A DNA stretch of 64,000 bases from Pseudoalteromonas sp. NC201 (GTDB lineage: Bacteria > Pseudomonadota > Gammaproteobacteria > Enterobacterales > Alteromonadaceae), in the NCBI RefSeq assembly GCF_002850255.1, contig NZ_CP022522.1, positions 3,037,125 through 3,101,124 on the forward strand. The letters are read 5' to 3'. The position numbers and the translations under genes were made by a program. This document shows, one piece after another, positions 27,734-36,650 of the stretch; the first letter of the stretch is position 1, and every line of letters starts with the position of its first letter. Under the pieces are notes generated by a model, which did no database searches, was not told the origin of the DNA, and saw only the letters and a program-made list of their open reading frames with translations.

Positions 27734-29602
27734 ATGATAAAAAAACGGCCGACGATTAGGGATCATTCTGCCGAGGCGAACCTCTTCGCGAGACGGGCCT
27801 TTGTCGGCTTTGTTTTTGTCGTTATTATTGTTGGGGTCTTGTTTCACAACGTCTACAAGCTTCAGGTAACCGAGCACGAGACCTATCGTACCCGCTCAAA
27901 CGATAACCGTATAAAAGTCATACCGGTCGCCCCTAATCGTGGTCTGATTTACGACCGCAATGGTGTGTTGCTCGCCGAAAACCGCCCCGTTTACAACCTT
28001 GAAGTGATCCCAGAAGATGTCGAAGATCTCGAAGCATCATTAGCTTCTGTACGTCAACTCATCGAAATTTCTGAGCAAGAAGTAGAAGATTTCAAAAAGG
28101 AAATCAAGCATAACCGCCGCTTCAAAAGTCAAGTACTAAAGGGCCGCTTGAATGAAGAAGAAGTTGCAATTTTGTCGGTGAACCAACACCGCCTGCCTGG
28201 CTTTAGCGTTGAAGCTCGATTGTCCCGTTATTATCCTTATGGCGATACCCTCACTCATGCCCTTGGCTATGTCGCAAAGCTCAACAAAGAGGAACTCTTT
28301 GACTTAGAACTAGAAGGCAAAGACACTAACTATCGTGCCACCCATGATATCGGTAAGCTCGGTGTCGAGAAGTTTTATGAAGAACAGCTGCACGGCATTG
28401 TGGGCTCTCGCCGCGTCGAGGTGAATAATCGCGGCCGTATCATTCGCACATTAAGCATGGAAACGCCGCAACCAGGTAAAGACTTGGTACTAACGCTTGA
28501 TATCGGCTTGCAACAAATCGTCCAGCATGTGCTAAAAGACACCCGAGGCGCGATCATCGTTATGGATCCACGCGATGGTGGAATTTTAGCGCTCTATTCT
28601 AACCCAAGTTACGACCCGAATCTGTTCGTTCACGGGATCAGCGGCAAAGACTACCGAGCCTTGCTCAACCCAGACAGACCGCTTATCAACCGTGCAACTC
28701 AAGGCCGTTATGCACCAGCTTCCACAGTGAAACCCCATCTCGCTGTGCTTGCGCTGGAAGAAGGTGTTGTCACCGAAACAACCAAAATTTGGGATCCTGG
28801 CTTTTTTCAAATTCCCAATGTAAAACATAAATGGCGTGACTGGCGTCCTTGGGGCCATGAGCATGTTGATGTGTATAAGGCTATTGAGCAGTCTTGCGAC
28901 ACCTACTTTTATGAAGCCGCATATAAACTCGGCATAACTAAAATTAGCGACTTTATGAACCAGTTTGGCTTTGGTGAGCTTTCGGGTATAGATATTCATG
29001 AAGAAACCTCAGCTATTCTGCCATCCGTTGAATGGAAAAGAGAACGTTTTAAAGAGTCGTGGTATCCGGGAGATACGATTTCTGTTGGGATAGGACAAGG
29101 CTACTGGACTGCTACTCCAATGCAAATAGCGAACTCGCTGAGCATTTTGGTCAATAAAGGCATACACCGCCAGCCGCACTTAGTACAAATTTCTAAGCAA
29201 GACACTGAAGTAGAACAATTATTTACGGAAGAAAAACCACCCGTTGTGTTGAAAAATCCTTATCACTGGGATATCGCATTAAAAGCCATGCACAACACAG
29301 TAAAAATAGGTACCGCGAAAAGCGCATTTAAGGGCGTGACCTATGACCACGCAGGTAAAACAGGCACCGCACAAGTTGTCAGCATTGCTCAGGGCGAAAG
29401 GTACGATGCCAAAAAGCTAAAAGAAAAACACAGAGACAATGGTATCTACGTAGGTTTTGCACCTTTTGATGACCCTCAAATTGTTATCACTGTGGTTGTC
29501 GAAAACCAAGGTGGTGGTAGTGCTATCGCAGCGCCAATGGCAAGACAAGTGATGGATTATTACTTTTCAGCCTACCCGCTTGAGAAGGAGCAACAGCAAT
29601 GA
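27734..29602 (+). CDS. mrdA: Penicillin-binding protein 2 (elongation transpeptidase)
   Basis: PBP2 is the transpeptidase of the elongation machinery that sets rod shape and partners with RodA. It has 622 residues. A single N-terminal membrane anchor (AFVGFVFVVIIVGVLF, about residues 23-38) precedes the dimerisation region (NRGLIYDRNGVLLAENRP). The transpeptidase domain has the active serine in STVK (Ser330, the same number as in E. coli PBP2), SCDTY as the second motif and KTGTAQ as the third. It starts two bases after rlmH and overlaps rodA by four bases. Confidence 0.98.
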   Translation: MIKKRPTIRDHSAEANLFARRAFVGFVFVVIIVGVLFHNVYKLQVTEHETYRTRSNDNRIKVIPVAPNRGLIYDRNGVLLAENRPVYNLEVIPEDVEDLEASLASVRQLIEISEQEVEDFKKEIKHNRRFKSQVLKGRLNEEEVAILSVNQHRLPGFSVEARLSRYYPYGDTLTHALGYVAKLNKEELFDLELEGKDTNYRATHDIGKLGVEKFYEEQLHGIVGSRRVEVNNRGRIIRTLSMETPQPGKDLVLTLDIGLQQIVQHVLKDTRGAIIVMDPRDGGILALYSNPSYDPNLFVHGISGKDYRALLNPDRPLINRATQGRYAPASTVKPHLAVLALEEGVVTETTKIWDPGFFQIPNVKHKWRDWRPWGHEHVDVYKAIEQSCDTYFYEAAYKLGITKISDFMNQFGFGELSGIDIHEETSAILPSVEWKRERFKESWYPGDTISVGIGQGYWTATPMQIANSLSILVNKGIHRQPHLVQISKQDTEVEQLFTEEKPPVVLKNPYHWDIALKAMHNTVKIGTAKSAFKGVTYDHAGKTGTAQVVSIAQGERYDAKKLKEKHRDNGIYVGFAPFDDPQIVITVVVENQGGGSAIAAPMARQVMDYYFSAYPLEKEQQQ

Positions 29603-30705
29603 GCCCGCTGAATAAGCCGCGTTCGCTATTTGAAAAAGTCCATATCGACCTACCATTATTTACAGCCTTGCTCACTATGATGATTGGTAGCCTTGCGATT
29701 GTTTATAGTGCTAGTGGACAAGATATGGGCATGATGATGCGCCACGGCACACGCATGTTTGGTGCATTAGTTGCCATGTTATTTATGGCACAATTCTCTC
29801 CAAATACACTTAAGCGTGTGGCAATTCCCGTTTACCTCTTAGGTCTTGGCATGCTCGTCGCCGTGCTGTTTTTTGGAGTCAGTAGTAAAGGGGCTCAGCG
29901 CTGGCTCGACTTAGGTGTTACCCGCTTTCAACCTTCTGAAATAATGAAGCTAGCAGTGCCCATGACGGTCGCTTGGTTTATTGGCCGCTCTCACTTACCT
30001 CCTAGTATTTTGAATTTAACAATCGGTTTTGTGATTGTGTTAGTACCGACCATCCTGATCAAAGAGCAACCCGACTTGGGTACTTCTATCTTAATCGCCA
30101 GCTCTGGTATTTTTGCGCTCTTTTTAGCTGGGTTAAGTTGGCGTTTAATCGGCTCTGGTTTATTACTTGCGGTCCCCGGTGGCTATGCGTTTTGGCATTA
30201 CGGAATGCATGCCTATCAAAAGCAACGTGTTCTGACCTTTTTAGATCCAGAAAGCGACCCGCTGGGCTCTGGTTACCATATTATCCAATCGAAAATTGCG
30301 ATAGGCTCCGGTGGCGTGGAGGGCAAAGGTTGGCTACATGGCACCCAATCTCAATTAGAGTTTTTACCCGAACGCCATACCGACTTTATCTTCTCGGTGT
30401 TGAGCGAAGAATTTGGCTTGTTGGGTGTCACCATTTTACTCAGCTTGTATCTTTTTATAATTGGTCGCGGATTGTATATCGCAGTGCAAGCACAAGACGC
30501 TTTCAGTAAGCTGCTTGCAGGAGCACTGACGTTGACCTTCTTCGTCTATGTCTTTGTAAATATCGGAATGGTTTCTGGTCTCTTGCCAGTAGTCGGTGTA
30601 CCTCTGCCCCTAATTAGCTATGGTGGCACATCGATGGTGACCTTAATGGCCGGTTTTGGCATTATTATGGCAATCGCAACAGATAAGAGGATGTTGTTAA
30701 AATAA
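29599..30705 (+). CDS. mrdB: Rod-shape protein RodA (peptidoglycan polymerase)
   Basis: RodA is the SEDS-family glycan polymerase that works with PBP2. It is a 368-residue protein with about ten membrane helices. SEDS landmarks are GAQRWLDLGVTRFQPSE near residue 97, KEQPDLGTSILI near 155, and SYGGTSMVTLMAGFGI near the C terminus. The start lies in an ATGA overlap with mrdA, so the two are translated together, and it overlaps rlpA by one base. Confidence 0.98.
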   Translation: MSPLNKPRSLFEKVHIDLPLFTALLTMMIGSLAIVYSASGQDMGMMMRHGTRMFGALVAMLFMAQFSPNTLKRVAIPVYLLGLGMLVAVLFFGVSSKGAQRWLDLGVTRFQPSEIMKLAVPMTVAWFIGRSHLPPSILNLTIGFVIVLVPTILIKEQPDLGTSILIASSGIFALFLAGLSWRLIGSGLLLAVPGGYAFWHYGMHAYQKQRVLTFLDPESDPLGSGYHIIQSKIAIGSGGVEGKGWLHGTQSQLEFLPERHTDFIFSVLSEEFGLLGVTILLSLYLFIIGRGLYIAVQAQDAFSKLLAGALTLTFFVYVFVNIGMVSGLLPVVGVPLPLISYGGTSMVTLMAGFGIIMAIATDKRMLLK

Positions 30706-31478
30706 TGACAGTTCGTATTACCCTAATTTCAAAACTGGTTTTAGTATTTGCCCTGTTAAGCGTGCTCAGCGCTTGTGGAAGTCGCTATCATATTCGCCAT
30801 GATAAAGCGCCACTGCGCGAACCTACCGAACTGGAAATGCAAGATGCCATTGTCACCAATGAGAAAAAGAGCGTGAGTGCCAATCGCCCCTACACTGTTC
30901 TTGGTAAACGTTACACACCAATCTCAGACGAACATGGGTATCAACAACAAGGCATTGCCTCGTGGTACGGCCGTAAATTCCATGGCTACCACACCTCCAA
31001 TGGTGAAATTTTTAATATGTTCGATATGACAGCGGCACATAAAACGCTGCCACTCCCTAGCTTTGCTAAAGTAACAAACTTAGACAACGGACGCTCTGCC
31101 ATCGTTAGAATTAACGACCGAGGTCCATTCCACGACGATAGATTAATCGACCTGTCTTACGCTGCCGCCTACAAGCTAGGCTATCACCTTCAGGGTACAG
31201 CGCGCGTTAAGGTCGAAGCCATTACTCTATCGCGCGAGTCTCCAAGGCTAACCTATGTACAAGTTGCTGCTGGCAGTAAACTTGAGAACATACAGTTATT
31301 AGCAGGTCAGTTAAAACAAGAATTGGGGTTAGGTACACCCATCACGTTTGAAAACAACCTGTACAAGCTTAGAGTCGGCCCAATTACCGACGACAATCAA
31401 GCACAATCTTTACTAAAAACCTTACAACAAGGTCAATTTAGTCGTGCTTTCTTGCTTTACAGTGAGCAGGAACTTTAG
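30705..31478 (+). CDS. rlpA: RlpA-family septal lytic transglycosylase lipoprotein
   Basis: RlpA is an outer-membrane lipoprotein that cleaves peptidoglycan strands lacking stem peptides. The 257-residue product has a lipobox (LLSVLSACGSRY). A double-psi barrel domain follows, with GIASWYGRKFHGYHTSNGE and VRINDRGPFHDDRLIDLS, including the conserved Asp region. A C-terminal SPOR domain (YVQVAAGSK, KLRVGPITDDNQA) binds denuded glycan at the septum. It starts one base inside the rodA stop. Confidence 0.96.
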   Translation: MTVRITLISKLVLVFALLSVLSACGSRYHIRHDKAPLREPTELEMQDAIVTNEKKSVSANRPYTVLGKRYTPISDEHGYQQQGIASWYGRKFHGYHTSNGEIFNMFDMTAAHKTLPLPSFAKVTNLDNGRSAIVRINDRGPFHDDRLIDLSYAAAYKLGYHLQGTARVKVEAITLSRESPRLTYVQVAAGSKLENIQLLAGQLKQELGLGTPITFENNLYKLRVGPITDDNQAQSLLKTLQQGQFSRAFLLYSEQEL

Positions 31479-31519
31479 AATAACCGCAATGAATGCCGAT
31501 AAACAAAAAAGCGAGCATA

Positions 31520-32683
31520 ATGACTTCTATCAAACCAAAAATCGTTAAAAAAGTCCTTGGACTGGTGTGCACTTTCTCTATTATGAGTGCCAGTGCACAA
31601 ATTATTCCTTCACCGCCGCAAATCAATGCGAAAGGCTATTTCCTTGTAGATTTCACAACAGGAAAGGTGATTGCAGAGGGTGAAGCCGATACTAAGCTAG
31701 CGCCTGCAAGTTTAACCAAAATGATGACCAGTTATGTTATTGGTACTGAAATCGCGGCAGGTAACATTAGTCCATCTGATCAGGTCACCATTAGTGAAAA
31801 AGCATGGGCTAAGAATTTTCCCGGTTCGTCGGTGATGTTTATCGAAGTCGGTAAGCAGGTCAGTGTCGATGACTTAAACCACGGGATCATTATTCAATCT
31901 GGCAATGATGCTTGTGTTGCAATGGCCGAGCACATTGCTGGTAGCGAAAGTGCGTTTGCCGATCTGATGAATGCACATGCTGAAAAGCTAGGCATGACGA
32001 ATAGTCACTTTATCAATAGCCATGGCCTAGACACCGATGAGCATTACACCACTCCAAGAGACATGGCGACTCTAGGTGCCGCACTTATTCGTGATGTACC
32101 TGACGAATACGCTTTATACAAGAAAAAGTCTTTTTCATACAATGGTATAAAGCAATATAACCGTAACTCACTACTTTGGGATGCAAGCCTTGAAGTGGAC
32201 GGCATTAAAACCGGCCACACCTCAGATGCCGGCTACAGCCTTGTTACTTCAGCGGTTAAAGATGATATGCGTCTTGTTGCAGTCGTCATGGGTACTGAGA
32301 GTGAGCGAGCACGTAAAGTTGAAAGCAAAAAGTTGCTTAACTACGGCTTCCGTTTCTTTGAAACCATTACTCCTTACCAAGCCGGTGACGCTTTTGCCGA
32401 TCAGCGCGTATGGATGGGTAACAAAGAAACCGTATCGCTTGGCATTATGGAAGACACGCCAATCACTATTCCACGTGGTCAAAGCAAGAACTTAAAGGCT
32501 AACTTTGAGTTAGATAAAACACTCGAAGCGCCGCTAGCAAAAGGTACTAAAGTTGGTACTTTGTTCTTACAGCTTGAAGGTGAAGACGTAGCACAATACC
32601 CGCTGGTTACGCTTGAAGAGATCCAAGAAGGTGGATTCTTTAGCAAGATCTACGACTACCTACGTTTACAGATCTCGCAGTAA
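31520..32683 (+). CDS. dacA: D-alanyl-D-alanine carboxypeptidase (PBP5/6 family)
   Basis: A low-molecular-weight penicillin-binding protein that removes the terminal D-Ala from peptidoglycan peptides. There are 387 residues from the preferred ATG at 31520; an ATG at 31493 is possible but has no ribosome site. A signal peptide (VLGLVCTFSIMSASAQ) is followed by the motifs SLTK (active Ser64), SGN and KTG (KTGHTSDAG). The C-terminal part has the PBP5 beta domain and ends in an amphipathic helix (FFSKIYDYLRLQIS) that holds it to the membrane. It closes the mrd block. Confidence 0.95.
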   Translation: MTSIKPKIVKKVLGLVCTFSIMSASAQIIPSPPQINAKGYFLVDFTTGKVIAEGEADTKLAPASLTKMMTSYVIGTEIAAGNISPSDQVTISEKAWAKNFPGSSVMFIEVGKQVSVDDLNHGIIIQSGNDACVAMAEHIAGSESAFADLMNAHAEKLGMTNSHFINSHGLDTDEHYTTPRDMATLGAALIRDVPDEYALYKKKSFSYNGIKQYNRNSLLWDASLEVDGIKTGHTSDAGYSLVTSAVKDDMRLVAVVMGTESERARKVESKKLLNYGFRFFETITPYQAGDAFADQRVWMGNKETVSLGIMEDTPITIPRGQSKNLKANFELDKTLEAPLAKGTKVGTLFLQLEGEDVAQYPLVTLEEIQEGGFFSKIYDYLRLQISQ

Positions 32684-33102
32684 TTCCTTATCTGATAGGC
32701 CAGCCGAGACAAACTGGTTGGCTTATCTTTCCTATAAAGCTTATTTATTTCCCTTCACTTTCCTGACATTCATACTTTCTAATCTAAGACCCCTTTTCAA
32801 CATACCACACGGCTGAAAACTCCCTTTAAGTTTACAATTTAAAAACAATTTGTGATAATCAATTTCGGGTACAAACTCGAATTATAAATAAAAGGATATT
32901 TAAGTGATGATGGCGACAATCGCGGTAATAATGATGAAGTGTAGAAACTCCTTTTGACTGTGGAAATAATGACAGCGGTCCCAGTAGCTCTTCGGAGATT
33001 TTTGTTCAGCAGAGTATCCTGACTTGTACCAGTGATGACTGTTATGAATGAGAAGAAGTAGAGAGATGTTAATCTAAGAGGTGATTCACAAAAGGCTTTC
33101 CT
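32684..33102. other. Intergenic region between dacA and the first orphan membrane gene
   Basis: It contains a probable dacA terminator (32695-32726). The rest is A/T-rich. Near 32888 the sequence AAATAAAAGGATATTTAAGTG resembles the ribosome-site region of the second orphan gene (AAATAAAAGGATAAATTAATG at 33823-33843), but the frame behind it closes after 17 codons. A frame open from 32938 to 33051 has no start codon. No gene is supported; a decayed small gene is possible. Confidence 0.5.
32695..32730 (+). terminator. Terminator after dacA
   Basis: GCCAGCC (32699-32705) pairs with GGTTGGC (32716-32722) with one G-T wobble, and outer A/T pairs extend the stem. A loose T-rich stretch follows (TTATCTTTCC). 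A moderate-strength intrinsic terminator is likely. Confidence 0.55.
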
Positions 33103-33684
33103 ATGAACTACATAGATCATATATACCTAAAACCAGGCTTACCAGTAGCCAAGTTGACTATTGCAGTATTACTGCTTTTCTCTGCTATTTTATACAAGTC
33201 AAGCCTGCTTTTATATATTGGTTTTTATATGGCGCTAATTGTACCTGCTTGGGATTTATTATCCGTAGTGGCAAAAGAACAAGGAGCTTGTGCAAAAGTT
33301 ACGCTCATAACTTACTGTAAACAGCACTGGATACAGTTGCTACTTATGCTAGCGTTTGCTTGTATAGGTATTGCCGGGCTGCACCTTGAATACCTACTAC
33401 TTACACTTTTTAATATTGCATTCGCTATGTTATTAGCAGCCCATGTTATAAGAATTGTGTATAAAATAAGAAAGATGTCCGCTATTGACGCGATAAAGGA
33501 GAGGTTAAAAACCAAGTCGAGGTTTATCCTTTCTGTTAACCTGGTACTCATTGTTGTTATGTGCACCACACCTTTTCTATCTATACCCGTAGGAGCGTTG
33601 GCTGCTAATTATATGGTTATTTTTAGCTGCTACATGCAGTACTTAAACCATATCATTAGTGAGGATATTTTTGAAACTGATTAA
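33103..33684 (+). CDS. Orphan multi-pass membrane protein 1
   Basis: A 193-residue hydrophobic protein with about six membrane segments. I do not recognise its family. Segments begin with TIAVLLLFSAILY and LLYIGFYMALIVPAWDLLSV, and near the C terminus FILSVNLVLIVVMCTTPFL, with a positively charged loop of about 30 residues near 115-145 (KIRKMSAIDAIKERLKTKSR). It shares layout and short matches (L-YIGFY-) with the next gene, so the two look like old duplicates. It is A/T-rich and lies between dacA and ybeD, which are neighbours in E. coli. No strong ribosome site is seen. Confidence 0.65.
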   Translation: MNYIDHIYLKPGLPVAKLTIAVLLLFSAILYKSSLLLYIGFYMALIVPAWDLLSVVAKEQGACAKVTLITYCKQHWIQLLLMLAFACIGIAGLHLEYLLLTLFNIAFAMLLAAHVIRIVYKIRKMSAIDAIKERLKTKSRFILSVNLVLIVVMCTTPFLSIPVGALAANYMVIFSCYMQYLNHIISEDIFETD

Positions 33685-33842
33685 ACTAGTTTAGAGTTCT
33701 CGCACTAGCCTATTTAGATAAACAGCGCAAATATCGAATGTAATCATCTTTTCTTTATAAGGTTTCAACCTCTGACAAGCATTAAATTAATTTATATAAA
33801 ACAAAACAATAGAATCAAATGGAAAAATAAAAGGATAAATTA

Positions 33843-34391
33843 ATGACTTTCATTGAACAAATAAAGTCCACTCCATTTTATATCTACATTAGCACAATAG
33901 CTTATCTTGCCTGCCTTGCGTTAAGCTACCATTTAAAGATGCCAGAACTTTCATATATTGGATTTTATTTAATACTCTATTCCATGCTCTATGAGTTAAA
34001 TTCTTTAATAAAAAATAGCGATACTAGCTTAGAATCAAGTCACAACTTTGGACACTTGAGATATTTATTTGCTTTCGTAGTAATATTGCTTGGTCTTATT
34101 GCTTTTCCACTTCGCCCTGTGTTCGTTACAGTAATCAATTTTATGGTGATTGCCGCTATCATCTATCAATTAATACTCGTTTTAAATACTAAGCTCTTAC
34201 AATCTAAAGAAAATATTATTAATAGTTTTAAACGAAAAAAAACAGGAATTTTACTGCTACTATTCGTAATTACGGTATTGCAATTTTTCTTTGATGATCT
34301 AACCTTTGCTAACAATAGTCACTTTTTTCTTCTCATTCTCTCCTCAGAAGTTTTCGATGATTGTAAGGGTTTAATCTCTAACACTCACTAA
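33843..34391 (+). CDS. Orphan multi-pass membrane protein 2
   Basis: A 182-residue, A/T-rich membrane protein with about five or six hydrophobic segments and no recognised family. It begins TFIEQIKSTPFYIYISTIAY, and LSYIGFYLILYSMLYELNSL aligns with a similar stretch of the preceding gene. A basic loop (NSFKRKKTG) precedes a final helix, and the C terminus has EVFDDCKGLIS. The ribosome site AAAGGATAAATTA is good. A strong terminator follows. Confidence 0.68.
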   Translation: MTFIEQIKSTPFYIYISTIAYLACLALSYHLKMPELSYIGFYLILYSMLYELNSLIKNSDTSLESSHNFGHLRYLFAFVVILLGLIAFPLRPVFVTVINFMVIAAIIYQLILVLNTKLLQSKENIINSFKRKKTGILLLLFVITVLQFFFDDLTFANNSHFFLLILSSEVFDDCKGLISNTH

Positions 34392-34408
34392 GCTCTATAC
34401 GGCTTAGC

Positions 34409-34439
34409 AAAAACGTCCTGCGTATGGACGTTTTTTTTT
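34409..34439 (+). terminator. Strong terminator before ybeD
   Basis: AAAAACGTCC (34409-34418) pairs with GGACGTTTTT over a seven-base loop, followed by an unbroken run of nine Ts to 34439. It separates the orphan membrane pair from the ybeD-lipB-lipA block. Confidence 0.92.
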
Positions 34440-34557
34440 GTCTTAAAAATGATAGAATGCGGCCAATAAATGACGACCTTGGAAACTCAAGGCTTGAAAG
34501 AGTCCCTAAGTGACCAAATAAAGGCGTCAGCAAGTAGTTCGTTGTGAGGATACCGTC

Positions 34558-34836
34558 GTGGTAAAACCAGTTAAAAATACTAAGTTTGATGAATACTTAG
34601 AATTTCCTTGCCCATTTACATTCAAAATTATGGGCCTAGCAAATGTCAATTTGACGGATCAGATCCTAGCCAAACTGCAGGTTATTGCACCTGGTGATTA
34701 TGCACCAAAGGTTAAACCAAGCAGTAAGGGCACCTATGAAGCCGTATCTCTAGTCGTTACAGTAACCAGCAAAGAGCATATCGAGCAGATTTATACCGAG
34801 ATCGGTGGCATCGAAGACGTCCGCTACATCCTGTAG
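34558..34836 (+). CDS. ybeD: YbeD/DUF493 family protein
   Basis: A 92-residue protein of the DUF493 family (E. coli YbeD), which has an ACT-like fold. Typical stretches are [16 protein letters not shown] and the C-terminal [11 protein letters not shown]. The start is GTG with GAGG upstream. As in E. coli it precedes lipB and lipA, hinting at a link with lipoate metabolism, but no activity is established. Confidence 0.93.
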   Translation: MVKPVKNTKFDEYLEFPCPFTFKIMGLANVNLTDQILAKLQVIAPGDYAPKVKPSSKGTYEAVSLVVTVTSKEHIEQIYTEIGGIEDVRYIL

Positions 34837-34854
34837 TTGGTAAGGACCCTAGTT

Positions 34855-35508
34855 ATGGAATCTCGTAAGTTAATTGTGCGCCAACTTGGCCTTTGTCGTT
34901 ACGAGCCAATTTGGCACAAAATGCAATATTTTACCGACGAGCGTGATGACACCACAGCGGATGAAATCTGGCTGGTGGAACATGAGCCTGTTTTTACGCA
35001 AGGTCAAGCTGGTAAAGAAGAGCATGTTTTGGCGCCAGGTGACATTCCCGTCGTAAAAGTGGATCGCGGCGGTCAAGTTACCTATCACGGTCCTGGGCAA
35101 CAAATGCTTTATGTGCTGCTCAACTTACGACGATTGAAAATAGGGGTACGTGAGCTCGTCACTTGGCTAGAAGAAAGCATAATCGACTCCCTTAAAGAAT
35201 ATGGGATAAAGGCTTATGCTAAAGCCGATGCACCAGGTGTATACGTCAACGATAGCAAGATAGCATCTCTTGGACTTAGAGTCCGTCGTGGCTGCTCATT
35301 TCATGGGCTCGCACTCAACGTCAATATGGATCTTGGTCCATTTTTACGAATAAACCCTTGTGGTTACGCGGGCATGAATATGGTGCAAAGTAGCGAAATT
35401 AATGGACCTCAAACCGTCGCTGATGCGGGGGCCGGTCTGGTAAAACACATGCTAAAACGCATTAATGCTGAGCATGTCGAATACACTGAAGGGTTTGAAA
35501 ACGTATGA
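34855..35508 (+). CDS. lipB: Octanoyl transferase LipB
   Basis: LipB moves an octanoyl group from acyl carrier protein to lipoyl domains, the first step of lipoate synthesis. The 217-residue protein has [18 protein letters not shown], the lysine-containing [22 protein letters not shown], and the catalytic Cys in NPCGYAGM. The ATG at 34855 with AAGGA nine bases upstream is preferred over an in-frame TTG at 34837. It overlaps lipA by four bases (ATGA). Confidence 0.96.
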   Translation: MESRKLIVRQLGLCRYEPIWHKMQYFTDERDDTTADEIWLVEHEPVFTQGQAGKEEHVLAPGDIPVVKVDRGGQVTYHGPGQQMLYVLLNLRRLKIGVRELVTWLEESIIDSLKEYGIKAYAKADAPGVYVNDSKIASLGLRVRRGCSFHGLALNVNMDLGPFLRINPCGYAGMNMVQSSEINGPQTVADAGAGLVKHMLKRINAEHVEYTEGFENV

Positions 35509-36470
35509 GTAAACCAGTCAAAATGGAGCCTGGGGTAAAGCTCCGCGATGCTGAAAAAATGGCATTGATCCCAGTAAAAGTCATGCCAACAGAACGCGAA
35601 GAAATGCTGAGAAAGCCTGAGTGGTTAAAGATCCGTTTGCCAAAATCAAGTGAACGTATCGATGGCATTAAACAAGCAATGCGTAAGCACGGCTTACACT
35701 CTGTTTGTGAAGAGGCGTCATGCCCTAACCTTTCTGAGTGTTTTAATCACGGTACAGCAACCTTTATGATTTTAGGTGCAATTTGTACTCGCCGCTGTCC
35801 ATTCTGCGATGTGGCTCATGGTCGTCCACTAAAACCTGACGCCCAAGAGCCTGAAAAGCTAGCGCTCACTATCAAAGACATGAAGTTAAGCTACGTTGTT
35901 ATTACCTCTGTTGACCGTGATGACTTGCGCGACGGTGGTGCACAACACTTTGCCGACTGTATTCGCGAGATCCGTAAGCACAATCCAGGTATTACAATCG
36001 AAATTCTCGTACCTGATTTCCGTGGTCGTATGGATAGAGCGCTTGAAATCTTAAGCGAAACCCCACCGGATGTATTCAACCATAACCTTGAAACAGCACC
36101 AAGACTTTACAAGCTAGCGCGTCCGGGTGCCGATTATAAATGGTCACTTGAATTGCTACGCCGCTTTAAAGAAATGCACCCAGAAGTGAGAACTAAATCT
36201 GGCTTGATGGTCGGACTAGGCGAGGAAATCTCTGAAATTGAAGAAGTCTTAAGAGACTTGCGCGAGCATAACGTAGATATGCTTACAGTAGGCCAATACC
36301 TACAACCTTCAAAGCACCACTTACCGGTAAAGCGCTACGTGCCACCGGCAGAGTTTGATGGACTAAAAGAGTATGCCGACGAAATAGGCTTTAGCCACGC
36401 AGCTTGCGGACCATTTGTACGCTCTAGCTACCATGCAGATCAGCAAGCCGCCGGTAAAGAAGTAAAATAA
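35505..36470 (+). CDS. lipA: Lipoyl synthase LipA
   Basis: LipA is a radical-SAM enzyme that inserts two sulfur atoms into the octanoyl chain. The 321-residue protein shows both iron-sulfur sites: the auxiliary cluster [12 protein letters not shown] near residue 68 and the radical-[11 protein letters not shown] near 94. The C-terminal RSSY motif is also present. It starts in ATGA, overlapping lipB, so the two are coupled. Confidence 0.98.
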   Translation: MSKPVKMEPGVKLRDAEKMALIPVKVMPTEREEMLRKPEWLKIRLPKSSERIDGIKQAMRKHGLHSVCEEASCPNLSECFNHGTATFMILGAICTRRCPFCDVAHGRPLKPDAQEPEKLALTIKDMKLSYVVITSVDRDDLRDGGAQHFADCIREIRKHNPGITIEILVPDFRGRMDRALEILSETPPDVFNHNLETAPRLYKLARPGADYKWSLELLRRFKEMHPEVRTKSGLMVGLGEEISEIEEVLRDLREHNVDMLTVGQYLQPSKHHLPVKRYVPPAEFDGLKEYADEIGFSHAACGPFVRSSYHADQQAAGKEVK

Positions 36471-36481
36471 CTGCTGCTCCT

Positions 36482-36536
36482 GAACTTAAGTTCAAGTAAA
36501 ACGTATATTGCTCCTAGCCGTAAGTAGGAGCAATAT
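36482..36536. other. Palindrome and long stem-loop after lipA
   Basis: GAACTTAAGTTC (36482-36493) is a perfect 12-base palindrome. Shortly after, ATATTGCTCCTA (36505-36516) pairs perfectly with TAGGAGCAATAT (36525-36536) over eight bases. No T-run follows, so this is not a classic terminator; it may protect or process the lipA transcript end. Confidence 0.6.
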
Positions 36537-36650
36537 CCATGCAATTTCCACTCTCCCCCTACGCATTTTTGTAAATTCAATGTAAAATAGCCAAAGTTCA
36601 GTTACTTAACCTGAGAGAACTGCTCCCTAATTTTCGGACATAACTTTAAT

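Noticed and set aside
32938..33051. Open frame of 37 codons rich in Ser, Asn and Cys, ending DDCYE
   Set aside because: It has no start codon and is bounded by stops; it could be a relic of a peptide gene, but nothing supports that.
32839..33120. 93-codon minus-strand frame between dacA and the orphan gene
   Set aside because: No family, no ribosome site, and it overlaps the start of the orphan membrane gene on the other strand.
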